A stretch of 64,000 bases of DNA from Paenibacillus sp. S150 (GCF_019352175.1 NZ_JACBYI010000022.1:35153-99152), one strand, 5' to 3'. Positions 52,559 to 61,445 are shown, counted from the first letter of the stretch. Translations and numbers: made by a program. The notes: generated by a model from the sequence alone, not told the origin.

Positions 52559-52807
52559 GAATTGAACCGGAGAACCTGAACAAGCGGATGGAACGCAAGG
52601 AGATTCATAGGGAACGAAAGCGAAGTGTAAAAAGTAACACTAATGGGCTGGAATCCCGGCTTTAACAGGCTTTAGTGGGATTTTGTACACTTATTGGAGG
52701 CCATCTCCCCCATACAAGGTGATTTCAGGCAAATTAGTTGTACTTTTTCCCACTAGGGATGATCCAGGATCCGCATGCGCTACCTTAAGGGTCCTTTTTA
52801 CCACTAA
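52559..52807 (+). repeat. QPE element 7
   Basis: Unit centres are near 52633, 52684, 52745 and 52796 (51, 61, 51). The leader frame is conserved to TAA 52666 (EPENLNKRMERKEIHRERK) but the ATG of the other copies is ATT here. Confidence 0.8.
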
Positions 52808-52851
52808 TTACGGCTGGCGAAAAAGCGGCGGAAGGGAATGTGGAGACTGCA

Positions 52852-53000
52852 GGAGCGGAGCGTCTGCCTTTGTCTGCGGATTTCCACCGCGAACTATACA
52901 TCAAGAAATCTGCAGACGGGCAGCGGCGGGAAGTCCAAGCATTCTCTGGATTACGACCAGTCCTAAATAGAAAAATTACAAGTTCAATCTATATAGTGTA
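52852..53000 (+). repeat. Tail module shared with 45600-45745
   Basis: Carries AGCGTCTGCCTTT, GCGGGAAGTCCAA and CAAGTTCAATCTATATA in the same order and orientation as the copy near QPE 5, although the two QPE elements are in opposite orientation. Confidence 0.6.
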
Positions 53001-53033
53001 AATAATCGAGCCTCCAGCCCAAGAGAGACTATG

Positions 53034-53400
53034 CAAACTTACATGCTGGTGGACATAATCAGCGTCTGCCTCACAATGTTTATGGCCATTATTCTCCAGC
53101 ACCGCACGCTTGTTACCTCATCAGGGTACCGGAACGGACGCTGAATCTGAAATCAGGCAGCGGGAAAGAAGCGGCGCAACTGCTTGCCGAAATGGACGAA
53201 GGCGAGCAGTGGACGGTATACCGGTCTGCCTGTTCGCCGATCAGATTACCGGTGAGATGCTATCGCAGGCATCGTGCTGTTTACGCTGTACTCCCTGCTG
53301 TTCGGCTTCACACCGCTGCCCAATTATCATCCTGGCCTCATTCTGCTGGTGCAGCAGCTGTCTATTACCGCAAGGCAAGCAAGGCGTTTAAATAAATTTA
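53034..53400 (+). pseudogene. Probable broken membrane-protein gene
   Basis: From ATG 53034 the frame reads MQTYMLVDIISVCLTMFMAI, a membrane helix, and stops at 53147. Another frame continues with LNLKSGSGKEAAQLLAEMDE and GEQWTVYRSAC, and a third gives IVLFTLYSLLFGFTPLP and HPGLILLVQQLSITARQA. Protein-like text passing through three frames suggests a small membrane protein disabled by frameshifts. No family is recognised. Confidence 0.4.
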
Positions 53401-53471
53401 AAGAACCCGTATCCGGGAAATTCCGTAATAACAACTATATCTACTATTTTAATTGAATTGGAGTGAAGTGA

Positions 53472-55574
53472 ATGAATGTGTCAATGTTTCGCAACCGTCC
53501 GGCTTTTTGGATGAGGACTGTTCTTGCCGCTGCCCTGATTCTGTCTCTGATGGCCCCGGCGGTGCAGGCGTCTGCCGTTTCTCCCGCGCCTGCTTCCGGG
53601 CAAGCCAAGCCGCTGACGACAGAGAATGCCGCGGCATTCCTCCAGCAGTTCTTCAGCTTGGAAGAGGTGAAGGAGCAGCTTACCGGTGCGGTTATTATTG
53701 TGGTCAAGGATGGCGAGACGGTGATTGAAGAAGGCTTCGGTTATGCGGACAAGGCCGGCAAGACAGCGGTAGACCCGGATGAAACCGTCTTCCGTATGGC
53801 CTCGGTATCCAAAACCTTCACTGCCGTTGCCGCCATGCAGCTGGCGGAGCAGGGGAAAATCGATTTGAAGGCGGATTTTCAGACCTATACAGGACCGATT
53901 GAATTCGAGAATCCCTTCGGGGTTCCGGTAACGGTGGAGCATCTGCTGACCCACACCACTGGGTTCCGGATTCAGGATCCCCAGCCGGAGGATATCAACG
54001 ATAATTTCGAAGCAATGGTACCGATTGAGGATTATGTGCTGCAGCATATGCCGCCGGTGGTCCGTGAGCCGGGCACTTCTTACATGTATGACAACTTCGC
54101 TTCGCTGCTGCTAGGTCTGGTAGTGGAGAAGGCCGGCGGCGAGCCCTACGAGGATTATATGGAGAAGCATGTATTCGCCCCGCTGGATATGGATAAAAGC
54201 GGCTTCCTGCTGGAAGGCAAGCTGAAGGAAGACCTTGCTACAGCCTATGATGCCACAGGCAAGGCGCTTGACCTGTATACGGTAACTCCAACCGTCATGC
54301 CGCATGGAGGCATGCTGTCCACCGCCGATGACATCGGCAAGTTCATGACCGCTTTCCTGAACGGAGGAGCTGCGGGCGATAACCGTATTCTGGCTGAAAG
54401 CACAGTAGATGCCATGGAGGAATACCGCTCCTCTATCCATCCGTTGCTGCCGAATACCACCTATGGCTTCGAAGCGCCCTTTCAGCTTCCAGGTGCGGGG
54501 AGCAGCTCCAAGATTATCACCAAGGCAGGCGATCTGGTCGGCTTCAGCTCTTATATGTTTCTGATTCCGGAGCAAAAGACCGGAGTTTTCATTGGCTATA
54601 ATCAGCAAAGCGTGCTGCGGGAGCTGTTCTACCCGGCGTTTATCCAGACGTTTTTCCCGCAATATGCCGCACCTGCGAAGCTGGACGCCTTCCAGCCGCT
54701 AAGCGCCGAGGCCCTGGACGCATTTACAGGCTATTATGCGGACCTCCGTCTCAAAAGCCTGGTCTCCACGGTTGCTGTAAAAGAAGGCGCGCTTAGCATT
54801 AGCGATGCTTTGCTGGGCACCCGCCAGTTGAGCCAGGTGGACGATAATTTGTTCATAGATGAGCTGACCGGGAAATTTACCGGCTTTGCACTGGCTGCGG
54901 ACGGCCAGGGAGCCTATCTGAAAGAACCGTACCTCAATCCTTACGGCTATGGGCAAAAAGGGCCGGACGGCCTCGGTTATGCCGATGTCACCGCGAGCCA
55001 CCCGTATGCGACCCCGGTTATGATGCTGCAGTCGCTGGGCTATCTGCCGAATGATGCAGCGCTCAGCTTTCAGCCTGAGGCGGGAATTACGCGTGCCGAG
55101 TATGTTCGGCTGATGCTGGAGAGCAGCAGTATAAAAGAGAGCAAGACAGAGAAGCTGGCGTTCCCTGATCTGCAGGGCCATCCTGATGCCGCTTACGTGC
55201 AAATGGCCGTCCAGCTCGGGATGGTTCAGGGGACGGCAGGCGGAGAGTTCCAGCCCGACCGGGTCATTTCCCGCCAGGAGGCGGCGGTGATGGTATGGAG
55301 ACTGCTCAGCGCACAGTACCCGGATGAGCTGTTCCAAAATGTGAAGCTGGCCGGCAGCACGGATCAATGGGCGGTTCCGGCAGTAAAGATGGCCGTGGCT
55401 TTGGGACTGTACGGACCTGATATTAAGGCGGATGCCAACGGGGCTGTCGATTACAAGTCCAGAGAAGCGCTGAGCAAGAAGGAGAATGCTGCGATTCTAT
55501 ATGCTCTGTTCACGAATCCGGTCGATAGAATCGTTGCCGGACTGGCGGAGAAGACCGGAGAAGCGGGCAACTGA
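53472..55574 (+). CDS. Beta-lactamase-fold serine hydrolase with C-terminal SLH repeats
   Basis: 700 residues. A signal peptide (~1-34) ends after VQASA. The serine hydrolase domain (~45-400) has the class C/esterase motifs Ser111-x-x-Lys114 (MASVSKT) and Tyr206-x-Asn208 (YMYDNF), with HLLTHTTGF between. Residues ~405-490 form a beta-barrel-like linker domain. Two to three S-layer-homology repeats follow (~505-690): PEAGITRAEYVRLML, FPDLQGHPDAAYVQMAVQLGMVQG and DRVISRQEAAVMVWRLL. SLH repeats bind pyruvylated wall polymers, so the enzyme is displayed on the wall. The substrate is likely a D-amino-acid peptide or ester rather than an antibiotic; this is inferred. Confidence 0.92.
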   Translation: MNVSMFRNRPAFWMRTVLAAALILSLMAPAVQASAVSPAPASGQAKPLTTENAAAFLQQFFSLEEVKEQLTGAVIIVVKDGETVIEEGFGYADKAGKTAVDPDETVFRMASVSKTFTAVAAMQLAEQGKIDLKADFQTYTGPIEFENPFGVPVTVEHLLTHTTGFRIQDPQPEDINDNFEAMVPIEDYVLQHMPPVVREPGTSYMYDNFASLLLGLVVEKAGGEPYEDYMEKHVFAPLDMDKSGFLLEGKLKEDLATAYDATGKALDLYTVTPTVMPHGGMLSTADDIGKFMTAFLNGGAAGDNRILAESTVDAMEEYRSSIHPLLPNTTYGFEAPFQLPGAGSSSKIITKAGDLVGFSSYMFLIPEQKTGVFIGYNQQSVLRELFYPAFIQTFFPQYAAPAKLDAFQPLSAEALDAFTGYYADLRLKSLVSTVAVKEGALSISDALLGTRQLSQVDDNLFIDELTGKFTGFALAADGQGAYLKEPYLNPYGYGQKGPDGLGYADVTASHPYATPVMMLQSLGYLPNDAALSFQPEAGITRAEYVRLMLESSSIKESKTEKLAFPDLQGHPDAAYVQMAVQLGMVQGTAGGEFQPDRVISRQEAAVMVWRLLSAQYPDELFQNVKLAGSTDQWAVPAVKMAVALGLYGPDIKADANGAVDYKSREALSKKENAAILYALFTNPVDRIVAGLAEKTGEAGN

Positions 55575-55667
55575 GATTGCGGACAGCGAATATTTTCCAA
55601 AGTATAGGATTGACAGAGCTTTTGAATAACACTTAATATGAGAATTATCTTACCATGAAGGGGGCCG

Positions 55668-55766
55668 ATGAAGATGATTGGAACGAATACGCTGTTCCCG
55701 CAGGCACAACCAGCGCTAATTGCATATCAGAAATTGGATTCCATCGGCCCTGTCCGGCAGACATGA
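55668..55766 (+). CDS. Possible 32-residue peptide
   Basis: ATG 55668 follows GAAGGGGG and encodes a 32-residue frame starting MKMIGTNTLFPQAQPALIAY. No family is recognised, and it may be a fragment. The remainder of the 412-bp gap (55575-55986) shows no gene. Confidence 0.25.
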   Translation: MKMIGTNTLFPQAQPALIAYQKLDSIGPVRQT

Positions 55767-55986
55767 TGCGTTATACAGAGCGAGCTTAGGAATCTGACTG
55801 GCTGTACTGGTAAAGATTTCATAAGCTTGTCATGTCGTGTTATATCAGGGGGACGGCCGGCAGATCAGAGGATCTGCAGCCGCTTCCGCATCAGACAACG
55901 CTTTGGCTGAGCCGTGGGTCCGTACAGGATCTGCGGTTCTTTGTTTTGGATTTTTATGTTTATAAGAAAGGGAAGGATAATCTGTT

Positions 55987-56393
55987 ATGAGTACCTATGA
56001 GCTAAAACCCCAGTACCGTCACACTGTAGCCCTTCCGGGCGGCGACCTGAAGGTGTATGCCAGCGGCCAGCTGTTTGCCGGGCGGGGAAGAGAATTATTA
56101 TTCCATCTGCCATGGCGCAGGCCGCATCTCACGTTCGGCAACGAAGCGGCTGGTGCCGGTTGGTGAATTTCCCCGGTCGCTTAGGGCAGGCAAAGAGGAT
56201 GAGATTATCGTCAATCAGCATTCCCTGGAATCTATCATTGACGAATCGCCTCAAGCCTATAAGAATGTAGATGAGATCATAGAAAGCGTTACGGGCTGCC
56301 GGCCTGGCTGCCGTTGTGGCCAAATGCAAGCCGCTCGCAGCGATAAAGGGGACCAAGCGACAATGGAGAAGGGGAACAGGAAGCATACTGTAA
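55987..56393 (+). pseudogene. rtcB: Deleted and frameshifted RNA ligase RtcB gene
   Basis: From ATG 55987 (after AAAGGGAAGG) the frame reads MSTYELKPQYRHTVALPGGD and LKVYASGQLFA, which looks like an RtcB N-terminus. Within ~100 bases a different frame gives SICHGAGRISRSATKR, which corresponds to the conserved HGAGR region near the end of RtcB, then IIVNQHSLESIIDESPQAYK and NVDEIIESVTG. A second frame change then gives AGLAAVVAKCKPLAAIKGTK, the expected C-terminus. About 300 internal residues are missing and at least one frameshift is present, so no RNA ligase is made. Confidence 0.75.
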
Positions 56394-57649
56394 TATACGA
56401 ATATGATGAGAACACCGTCGGAATGATCAAGGGCTACGATGCTTACGCACGCCTTGTGGACGGAATTCTTGAAGCTCTGCACACCCGTTATGGTGTCCGC
56501 TATGAGCTGTATGCCAGTGACGATCCCAACAGTGAATACTGGAAGCTGCTGGAGAATGATGTGCAGAGCGGAAATCCGGGGGTGGAGCATGTGGCGCGGA
56601 TTTTCGACCGTCTGGAGGACCGGACGTTTGTGTACGACGATGACAAGGAGCAGCCGGAATACAGCATCCATTTGTCGATCCGCAACAATGTGCTGGCCTA
56701 CCCGGATATGGGTGTGGCGCTCGCGCGGGTTCCCGTATTCCAGGAAAATGGCATCAACTTTCAGGACTATGTGTTCGCCGCCTCCGACGCGCAGCTGCAG
56801 GGGTTTCTGGGCAATGTGCGCAAGCGGCAGCGGGAGCAGAATATCAACAAGGTGACCGTGTTCACCGACAGGCGCAACGGGATTTTCCGTGAAGATGAGC
56901 CGATTACCCGCTCTGTCGGGCGCGAGGATGTGGTACTGGAGGCGGGGATCAAAGAAGAGATCTACCGCTCGCTGGACCAATTTTTCGATTCGGACCGCAG
57001 CTTCTATGTCACCTATGACATTCCCTACAAGCGGGGGATTCTGCTCTACGGGCATCCGGGCAACGGCAAAACCACGCTGGTAAAGTCCATTGCCGGCAGT
57101 GTGCCCGGTCCCGTGGTCTATTGGCAGATTACCGAATACACGAGCAGCGAATCAGTGAATGAGGTGTTTGAAGCCGCCGCCAGGCTTGCGCCGATGGTGC
57201 TGGTGATCGAGGATATCGATTCGATGCCGCAGGAGGTCAGATCCTTTTTTCTGAATACGCTGGACGGGGCGACCTCCAAGGAAGGGATTTTTCTGATCGG
57301 CACCACCAATTACCCGGAGAAAATAGATCCCGGCCTCATGAACCGCGCCGGACGCTTCGACCGGGCCTACGAAATCAGGATGCCGGACGAGGAGCTGCGC
57401 CTGGAGTATTTGAGGCTGCGGGACTTCACGGCGTTTACCGGTGAAGAAGGCGTTGCGGCCGCTGCGCGCCTGACGGCGGATTTCTCCCTGACCCAGCTCG
57501 GCGAGCTGTATGTCAGCGCGGCGCTGGAATGGCACAAGAACGGCCGGATTGATGTTGAGGCGCTTGTACGCGGGATGCGCGGCGAGGTGGACAAAGGGCG
57601 CAAGCGGGAATGGATGAAGGATGCTTCATCGGCCATCGGGTTTTATTGA
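56363..57649 (+). CDS. AAA-family ATPase (formerly paired with rtcB)
   Basis: 428 residues from ATG 56363, eleven bases after GGGG. The open frame extends left to 56057 only through the dead rtcB, so a longer call would be a false fusion. The N-terminal half (~1-200) is a domain I do not recognise. The AAA module has Walker A GHPGNGKTT (~232-240), Walker B VLVIEDIDSM, sensor 1 in LIGTTNYPEKIDP and the arginine-finger region NRAGRFDRAYEIRMP, a BCS1/FtsH-like arrangement. With rtcB lost beside it, the ATPase may have a different role or may be on the way to loss; it shows no damage itself. Confidence 0.85.
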   Translation: MEKGNRKHTVIYEYDENTVGMIKGYDAYARLVDGILEALHTRYGVRYELYASDDPNSEYWKLLENDVQSGNPGVEHVARIFDRLEDRTFVYDDDKEQPEYSIHLSIRNNVLAYPDMGVALARVPVFQENGINFQDYVFAASDAQLQGFLGNVRKRQREQNINKVTVFTDRRNGIFREDEPITRSVGREDVVLEAGIKEEIYRSLDQFFDSDRSFYVTYDIPYKRGILLYGHPGNGKTTLVKSIAGSVPGPVVYWQITEYTSSESVNEVFEAAARLAPMVLVIEDIDSMPQEVRSFFLNTLDGATSKEGIFLIGTTNYPEKIDPGLMNRAGRFDRAYEIRMPDEELRLEYLRLRDFTAFTGEEGVAAAARLTADFSLTQLGELYVSAALEWHKNGRIDVEALVRGMRGEVDKGRKREWMKDASSAIGFY

Positions 57650-57700
57650 GATTTATTATTGAAATAAGCCAATACAGAAAATGGGTATGCAGTACATTTG

Positions 57701-57726
57701 AGGGAGCCGGAGGGCTTCCTTTTTTT
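57701..57726 (+). terminator. Terminator after the AAA ATPase gene
   Basis: AGGGAGCC, four bases, GGCTTCCT, then a run of T. Confidence 0.75.
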
Positions 57727-57728
57727 AA

Positions 57729-57822
57729 AAAGAATTTATATGTTTCACGCTAAAAATTATCCTTATCTTTCTCGCTGTAACGGATACCGTCCTATAAGGA
57801 CGGCGAAGCCGTTTCTGCTTGG
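57729..57822 (+). repeat. PTR repeat, copy 4
   Basis: AGAATTTATATGTTTCACGC, ATTATCCTTATCTTTCTCGC, then the stem-loop AACGG, ATA, CCGTCC, TATAA, GGACGG, CGAAG, CCGTTT and a CTGCTTG end. It starts at the terminator's T-run. Confidence 0.8.
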
Positions 57823-57932
57823 ATGAGGCGACGCAAGCCGATATATAATTGTGCAGGGTTATTTTCCCTGTTTTGGAGGCCGGGGTGTAACTTTTGCCGA
57901 ATTGATGCGTGGTTAAGTCAAGGGGGGAAGGA

Positions 57933-58436
57933 ATGGAGCCGAAATCGCTGGATGAGCTGTATCAGAACTATGTCCGGGACATATACACCTACTTGCGCTC
58001 CCTTTGCCATGATCATCATCTTGCCGAAGATTTGACGCAGGAGACGTTTTTCCGCGCTTATCTGTATCTGGAGAACTGCCCGGAAGACAAAATCAGGCCT
58101 TGGCTGTTCCGTGTCGCATACAATGCTTTTGTGGATTACATACGCAAGGCCAGGAGGAGCATCAGCAAGGATGCCGATTATTTCAACAAGCTGGCCCACC
58201 CCGAGACTACGGAGGGTACGCTGCTGAGGCAGGAACGCCTGGAGGAGACGGCTTTGTCCGTGGACGGCTTGCCGGAGAGGCAGCGCCATGCGCTGTTGCT
58301 GCATGATGTGTACGGGATGACCTACCTCGAAGCTGCGGAGATCATGGAGATCGGGCTGTCCCAATATAAAATGCTGGTATTCCGTGCCAGGCAAAGTCTG
58401 CGGAGTGACCGGCGGAGGAGGAACGGCGATGAGTGA
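57933..58436 (+). CDS. ECF-type RNA polymerase sigma factor
   Basis: 167 residues from ATG 57933, directly after GGGGGGAAGGA. Sigma-2 (~5-75) has LYQNYVRDIYTYLRSLCHDHHLAEDLTQETFFRAYLYL and the -10-reading region PWLFRVAYNAFVDYIRKARR. Sigma-4 (~105-160) has LPERQRHALLLHDVYGMTYLEAAEIMEIGLSQYKMLVFRARQSL. It would direct polymerase to a small regulon, probably including its own operon. The last codons overlap the anti-sigma start, so the two are made in a fixed ratio. Confidence 0.93.
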   Translation: MEPKSLDELYQNYVRDIYTYLRSLCHDHHLAEDLTQETFFRAYLYLENCPEDKIRPWLFRVAYNAFVDYIRKARRSISKDADYFNKLAHPETTEGTLLRQERLEETALSVDGLPERQRHALLLHDVYGMTYLEAAEIMEIGLSQYKMLVFRARQSLRSDRRRRNGDE

Positions 58437-59607
58437 GGGATTCAAAGAAAAGCTGCGGTTATACAGTGAAGGCAAGCTGCCGGAAGCCGAGCGCGAAGAA
58501 GTGGAGCAGGAGCTGGAGAAGCTGGAGGCTTACCAGATTTACCTCGAGGAGCAAATGGAGCAGGAGGATCAGTCACAAGGATGGCGAAAAAAAAACCTTC
58601 CGCCCCTGGCGGCTCCGGTACGGGGCAAGGAAAAGAGGATTGTCCGCCGGGGAAAATGGAGAGCGCGGTTTGTGAATACCTTTACCGTGCTGACGGCGCT
58701 TCTGGCATTCACCATCATCAGCAGTATAATTACTGCTGTGTTCTATGCTGCGGGAGACCGGACGGACACCTATCGTGATGTAATATCCTCGGCGATTGCC
58801 GTTTCGAGGCCGAATACGGAGGTGTACCTAAGCGCAAATGCAAAATACTTTTTCAGAATGGAGTTAAGCGGAAGGCTGCAGAAGCAAATCGGCGGGGAAC
58901 AGGCGGATGCCGGAGAATATACGCAGAATTTTCTCTTTGGGTTGTCCGGTCCGGGTATTTTTAATTGGACAGATGCGGGGAATGCCGGAAATTTTTACTT
59001 TTTTTATCCTGATGCAGCAGCGGGTTCCGGGAGCGGTTCGGATGACAGCCGGGAGTGGAAGAAGCTGAATAAGCTTCCCGAGGGCACCGTGGCGGAGGCC
59101 TACCTGTCCTTTGACCATTTATTCACAACAGATGAGCTGCTGAAAACGCTGGAGCCGCTGGAGCTGCTGCCGGTGTGGTTTGCCGCAGACACGGGCCAGC
59201 GCTCTGCCAATACGGCAGTCACCGCTCCGCTCGGCTTCCCATATATGCCAATTTGGCATGAAGAAGATGCGAAGGTGACGCAGCTCTCCGGAGAAAAGAC
59301 AGGCTGGTTCAGCAGTGTTACTACCAGAAGTGTGGCGTACCCGTCTGTTGAGGCGTACGGCGATGGCGAACTTCGCAATGACAACTTCATCAAGACGCTG
59401 AAGCTTCTGCAGCAGCATAAATCTCTGGCCCGGAAGGCGGCTCCGTTCATCCGGCTGGATGAGGCAGTCAGCTATGTGGAGGAGCAGGGAGTTCAGCTGT
59501 ACGGAGCTGTTGTTACGGGACCGGTGAAGGAGCTGCTGAAGCTGCAGGAGAATTCCTGGCTCAGCAACATCAGAATCGGGGAAGTGCAGCTGTGGAATTG
59601 GCATTAG
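58429..59607 (+). CDS. Anti-sigma factor with Sigma_reg-type domains
   Basis: 392 residues from ATG 58429, after GGAGGAGGAACGG and overlapping the sigma gene by eight bases. Residues ~1-60 are a charged cytoplasmic helix region that would hold the sigma factor (EAEREEVEQELEKLEAYQIYLEEQ). One membrane segment lies near 88-108 (VLTALLAFTIISSIITAVFY), and residues ~110-392 are extracellular, matching the sensor half of the Sigma_reg_N/Sigma_reg_C family. The signal is unknown; in this family the outside domain is thought to respond to envelope stress. Confidence 0.85.
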   Translation: MSEGFKEKLRLYSEGKLPEAEREEVEQELEKLEAYQIYLEEQMEQEDQSQGWRKKNLPPLAAPVRGKEKRIVRRGKWRARFVNTFTVLTALLAFTIISSIITAVFYAAGDRTDTYRDVISSAIAVSRPNTEVYLSANAKYFFRMELSGRLQKQIGGEQADAGEYTQNFLFGLSGPGIFNWTDAGNAGNFYFFYPDAAAGSGSGSDDSREWKKLNKLPEGTVAEAYLSFDHLFTTDELLKTLEPLELLPVWFAADTGQRSANTAVTAPLGFPYMPIWHEEDAKVTQLSGEKTGWFSSVTTRSVAYPSVEAYGDGELRNDNFIKTLKLLQQHKSLARKAAPFIRLDEAVSYVEEQGVQLYGAVVTGPVKELLKLQENSWLSNIRIGEVQLWNWH

Positions 59608-59647
59608 ATAATATACGTTTCCCATCGCAAAGGGAGAACTGGAAACA

Positions 59648-59917
59648 ATGAGAAAAGGCTTAGAAAGAGATCATATGGATAAAACCCTATTAGAACAAAT
59701 AATTGTAATTGCTGAAACAGGCAAGCTGTCCGCTAAGGGGCAAGCAGCCATCCCCATAAAGGTGAGAGAAGAGATTGGCGTGAAAGAACTCCACCGGGAA
59801 AACAGGCTGCCTATACTTACCTGGAACTCGGGTTTTAAAAAATGGAAATTAGATTGCAAATATTATTCACCTAAAGATTTATATGCTGCGGAAAACAATG
59901 GACAGAACAATGAATAA
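59648..59917 (+). CDS. Small AbrB/MazE-like DNA-binding protein
   Basis: 89 residues. The centre, GKLSAKGQAAIPIKVREEIG, follows the swapped-hairpin AbrB pattern (TSKGQVTIPKEIRE). The N-terminal ~24 residues are a helix, and the C-terminus FKKWKLDCKYYSPKDLYAAE has no match I know. Its DNA is clearly more AT-rich than its neighbours, which suggests recent acquisition. No toxin-like gene is beside it. It follows the anti-sigma gene by 40 bases and ends at a terminator. Confidence 0.65.
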   Translation: MRKGLERDHMDKTLLEQIIVIAETGKLSAKGQAAIPIKVREEIGVKELHRENRLPILTWNSGFKKWKLDCKYYSPKDLYAAENNGQNNE

Positions 59918-59933
59918 AAAAGAGGCATTTATC

Positions 59934-59964
59934 AAGCGGAGGAGAATGCTCCTCCGCTTGTTTA
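59934..59964 (+). terminator. Terminator after the AbrB-like gene
   Basis: AAGCGGAGGAG pairs exactly with CTCCTCCGCTT around AATG, followed by GTTTATT. A-rich DNA on the left makes it bidirectional. Confidence 0.8.
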
Positions 59965-60141
59965 TTCGAGTGGAAACCCCTACCCGGCCATAGGTTACGA
60001 CAAAATCACCACACTTCTAAGGGTGGCATAATAAATTGCCTTACTTGCTTCTCTCCGCTGCAAATCGTACAATTACTGAAAATTAGTATTCGCAAAGCTG
60101 CGGTAAATGTTCACGATTATACAGATTAGGAGCTGAAGCTG

Positions 60142-60636
60142 ATGAAGGTAGGAGTTGTATCGGATACGCATCTCTCAAGCAGTGCAAGAGGGCTGCCTTC
60201 CGTGCTTATGGAGGAATTCGGCAAGGCGGATATCATTCTGCACCTGGGCGACTGGGTGTCGATGGAGATTTATGATCTGCTGGCACAGCTTGCCCCGGTG
60301 GAGGGGATTGCCGGCAACAATGACGGAGCGGAGATCATCCGCCGGCTGGGCGAGCGCAAGATCATTACGCTGGAAGGCGTGCGTATCGGGATGATTCATG
60401 GGCATGCGCCGTATTCGCGCAGGGGAACCGACGGCAACGCGCTGCTTGCCTTTGAAGGCGAGGAGGTGGACTGCATTCTTTTCGGCCATTCCCACCAGCC
60501 GCTGCTGCGCAAAGAGGACGGTATTCTGCTGTTCAATCCAGGCTCCCCAACCGATAAGCGGAGGGAGAAGCAGTATTCCTTCGGCCTGCTGGATATTGAA
60601 GCGGGCAAGGTCAGCGCACGCCACATTTTCTTTTGA
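60142..60636 (+). CDS. yfcE: YfcE-family metallophosphoesterase
   Basis: 164 residues. All metal motifs of the YfcE/MJ0936 family are present: VSDTHLS, ILHLGDW, GNNDGAE, MIHGHAP and FGHSHQPL, with FNPGSPTDKR. Such enzymes cleave phosphodiesters in vitro; the natural substrate is unclear. TAGGAGCTG precedes ATG 60142. The HAD gene follows 60 bases after its stop. Confidence 0.93.
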   Translation: MKVGVVSDTHLSSSARGLPSVLMEEFGKADIILHLGDWVSMEIYDLLAQLAPVEGIAGNNDGAEIIRRLGERKIITLEGVRIGMIHGHAPYSRRGTDGNALLAFEGEEVDCILFGHSHQPLLRKEDGILLFNPGSPTDKRREKQYSFGLLDIEAGKVSARHIFF

Positions 60637-60696
60637 TTCCAGGGAATAATAGAGTAGAGTGAACTATGTTTGAAGAAAAGAGTAAGGGGCGTTAAC

Positions 60697-61410
60697 GTGG
60701 ATAAGAGCAATGGGAAGCTGGCTGTTTTTTTTGATCTGGATGATACGCTGTACGATCATCTGGTGCCTTTCCGGGAAGCGGTGCGCGAGGTGCTGCAGCC
60801 GGAAGACAGCAATTTGAATTATGCCGATTTATTCTACAAGGTGAGGCATCACAGCGACTTGCTGTGGCCGATGTATCTGCAGGGCGAGCTTGCACTGGAA
60901 GAAACGCGGGTGCGGCGGCTGGAGCTTGCTTTTGCCGAGGCTGGCCTGGAGCTGAACCGGGAGCAGGCGGCAAAAGTGCAGGCAGCCTATATCGGCCGCC
61001 AGTACAGTATTGAACTGATAGAGGGTGTGGCTGAACAGCTCCAGCGCTTCATCTCCCTCGGACACAAGGTGGGCATTATTACGAACGGCCCGCAGGACCA
61101 CCAGATGAACAAGCTGCGCGGATTGGGGGTGGACAAGCTCATCCCGCAGGAGATGATCTTTATCTCCGATGCAGTTGGACTGGCCAAGCCGGACCCGGCA
61201 ATTTTTGCCCATGTCAACCGGGTGACCGGGACAACAGCGGAGCAGTCGCTCTACATTGGAGACACCTGGGACAATGATGTGGTCGGTGCGCTTGCCGCAG
61301 GCTGGAAGGTGTGCTGGTACAATCCCCGCGGCCGCCAGCCGGGAACGGAGCATAAGCCGAGCTATATCTTCACCAGCTACCGGGAATTCAGCGGGCTTCC
61401 GCTGATTTGA
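60697..61410 (+). CDS. HAD-family hydrolase (YjjG/YfnB type)
   Basis: 237 residues from GTG 60697, seven bases after AAGGGG; TTG 60670 is in frame but poorly placed. Motif I is VFFDLDDTLYDH (Asp13 nucleophile, Asp15 acid), motif II is GIITNGPQDHQMNKL, Lys is in AVGLAKPDPAIF and motif IV is YIGDTWDNDVVGA. A C1 helical cap occupies ~20-100. Relatives are house-cleaning nucleotidases acting on non-canonical nucleoside monophosphates. It is convergent with apbE across a bidirectional terminator. Confidence 0.9.
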   Translation: MDKSNGKLAVFFDLDDTLYDHLVPFREAVREVLQPEDSNLNYADLFYKVRHHSDLLWPMYLQGELALEETRVRRLELAFAEAGLELNREQAAKVQAAYIGRQYSIELIEGVAEQLQRFISLGHKVGIITNGPQDHQMNKLRGLGVDKLIPQEMIFISDAVGLAKPDPAIFAHVNRVTGTTAEQSLYIGDTWDNDVVGALAAGWKVCWYNPRGRQPGTEHKPSYIFTSYREFSGLPLI

Positions 61411-61445
61411 GCGAGTGTTCTAATATCATATACCTGCCTAAAAAA

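Noticed and set aside
56057..56362. N-terminal extension of the AAA ATPase
   Set aside because: The 102 codons before ATG 56363 read through the dead rtcB and end out of its frame, so they are not part of the ATPase.
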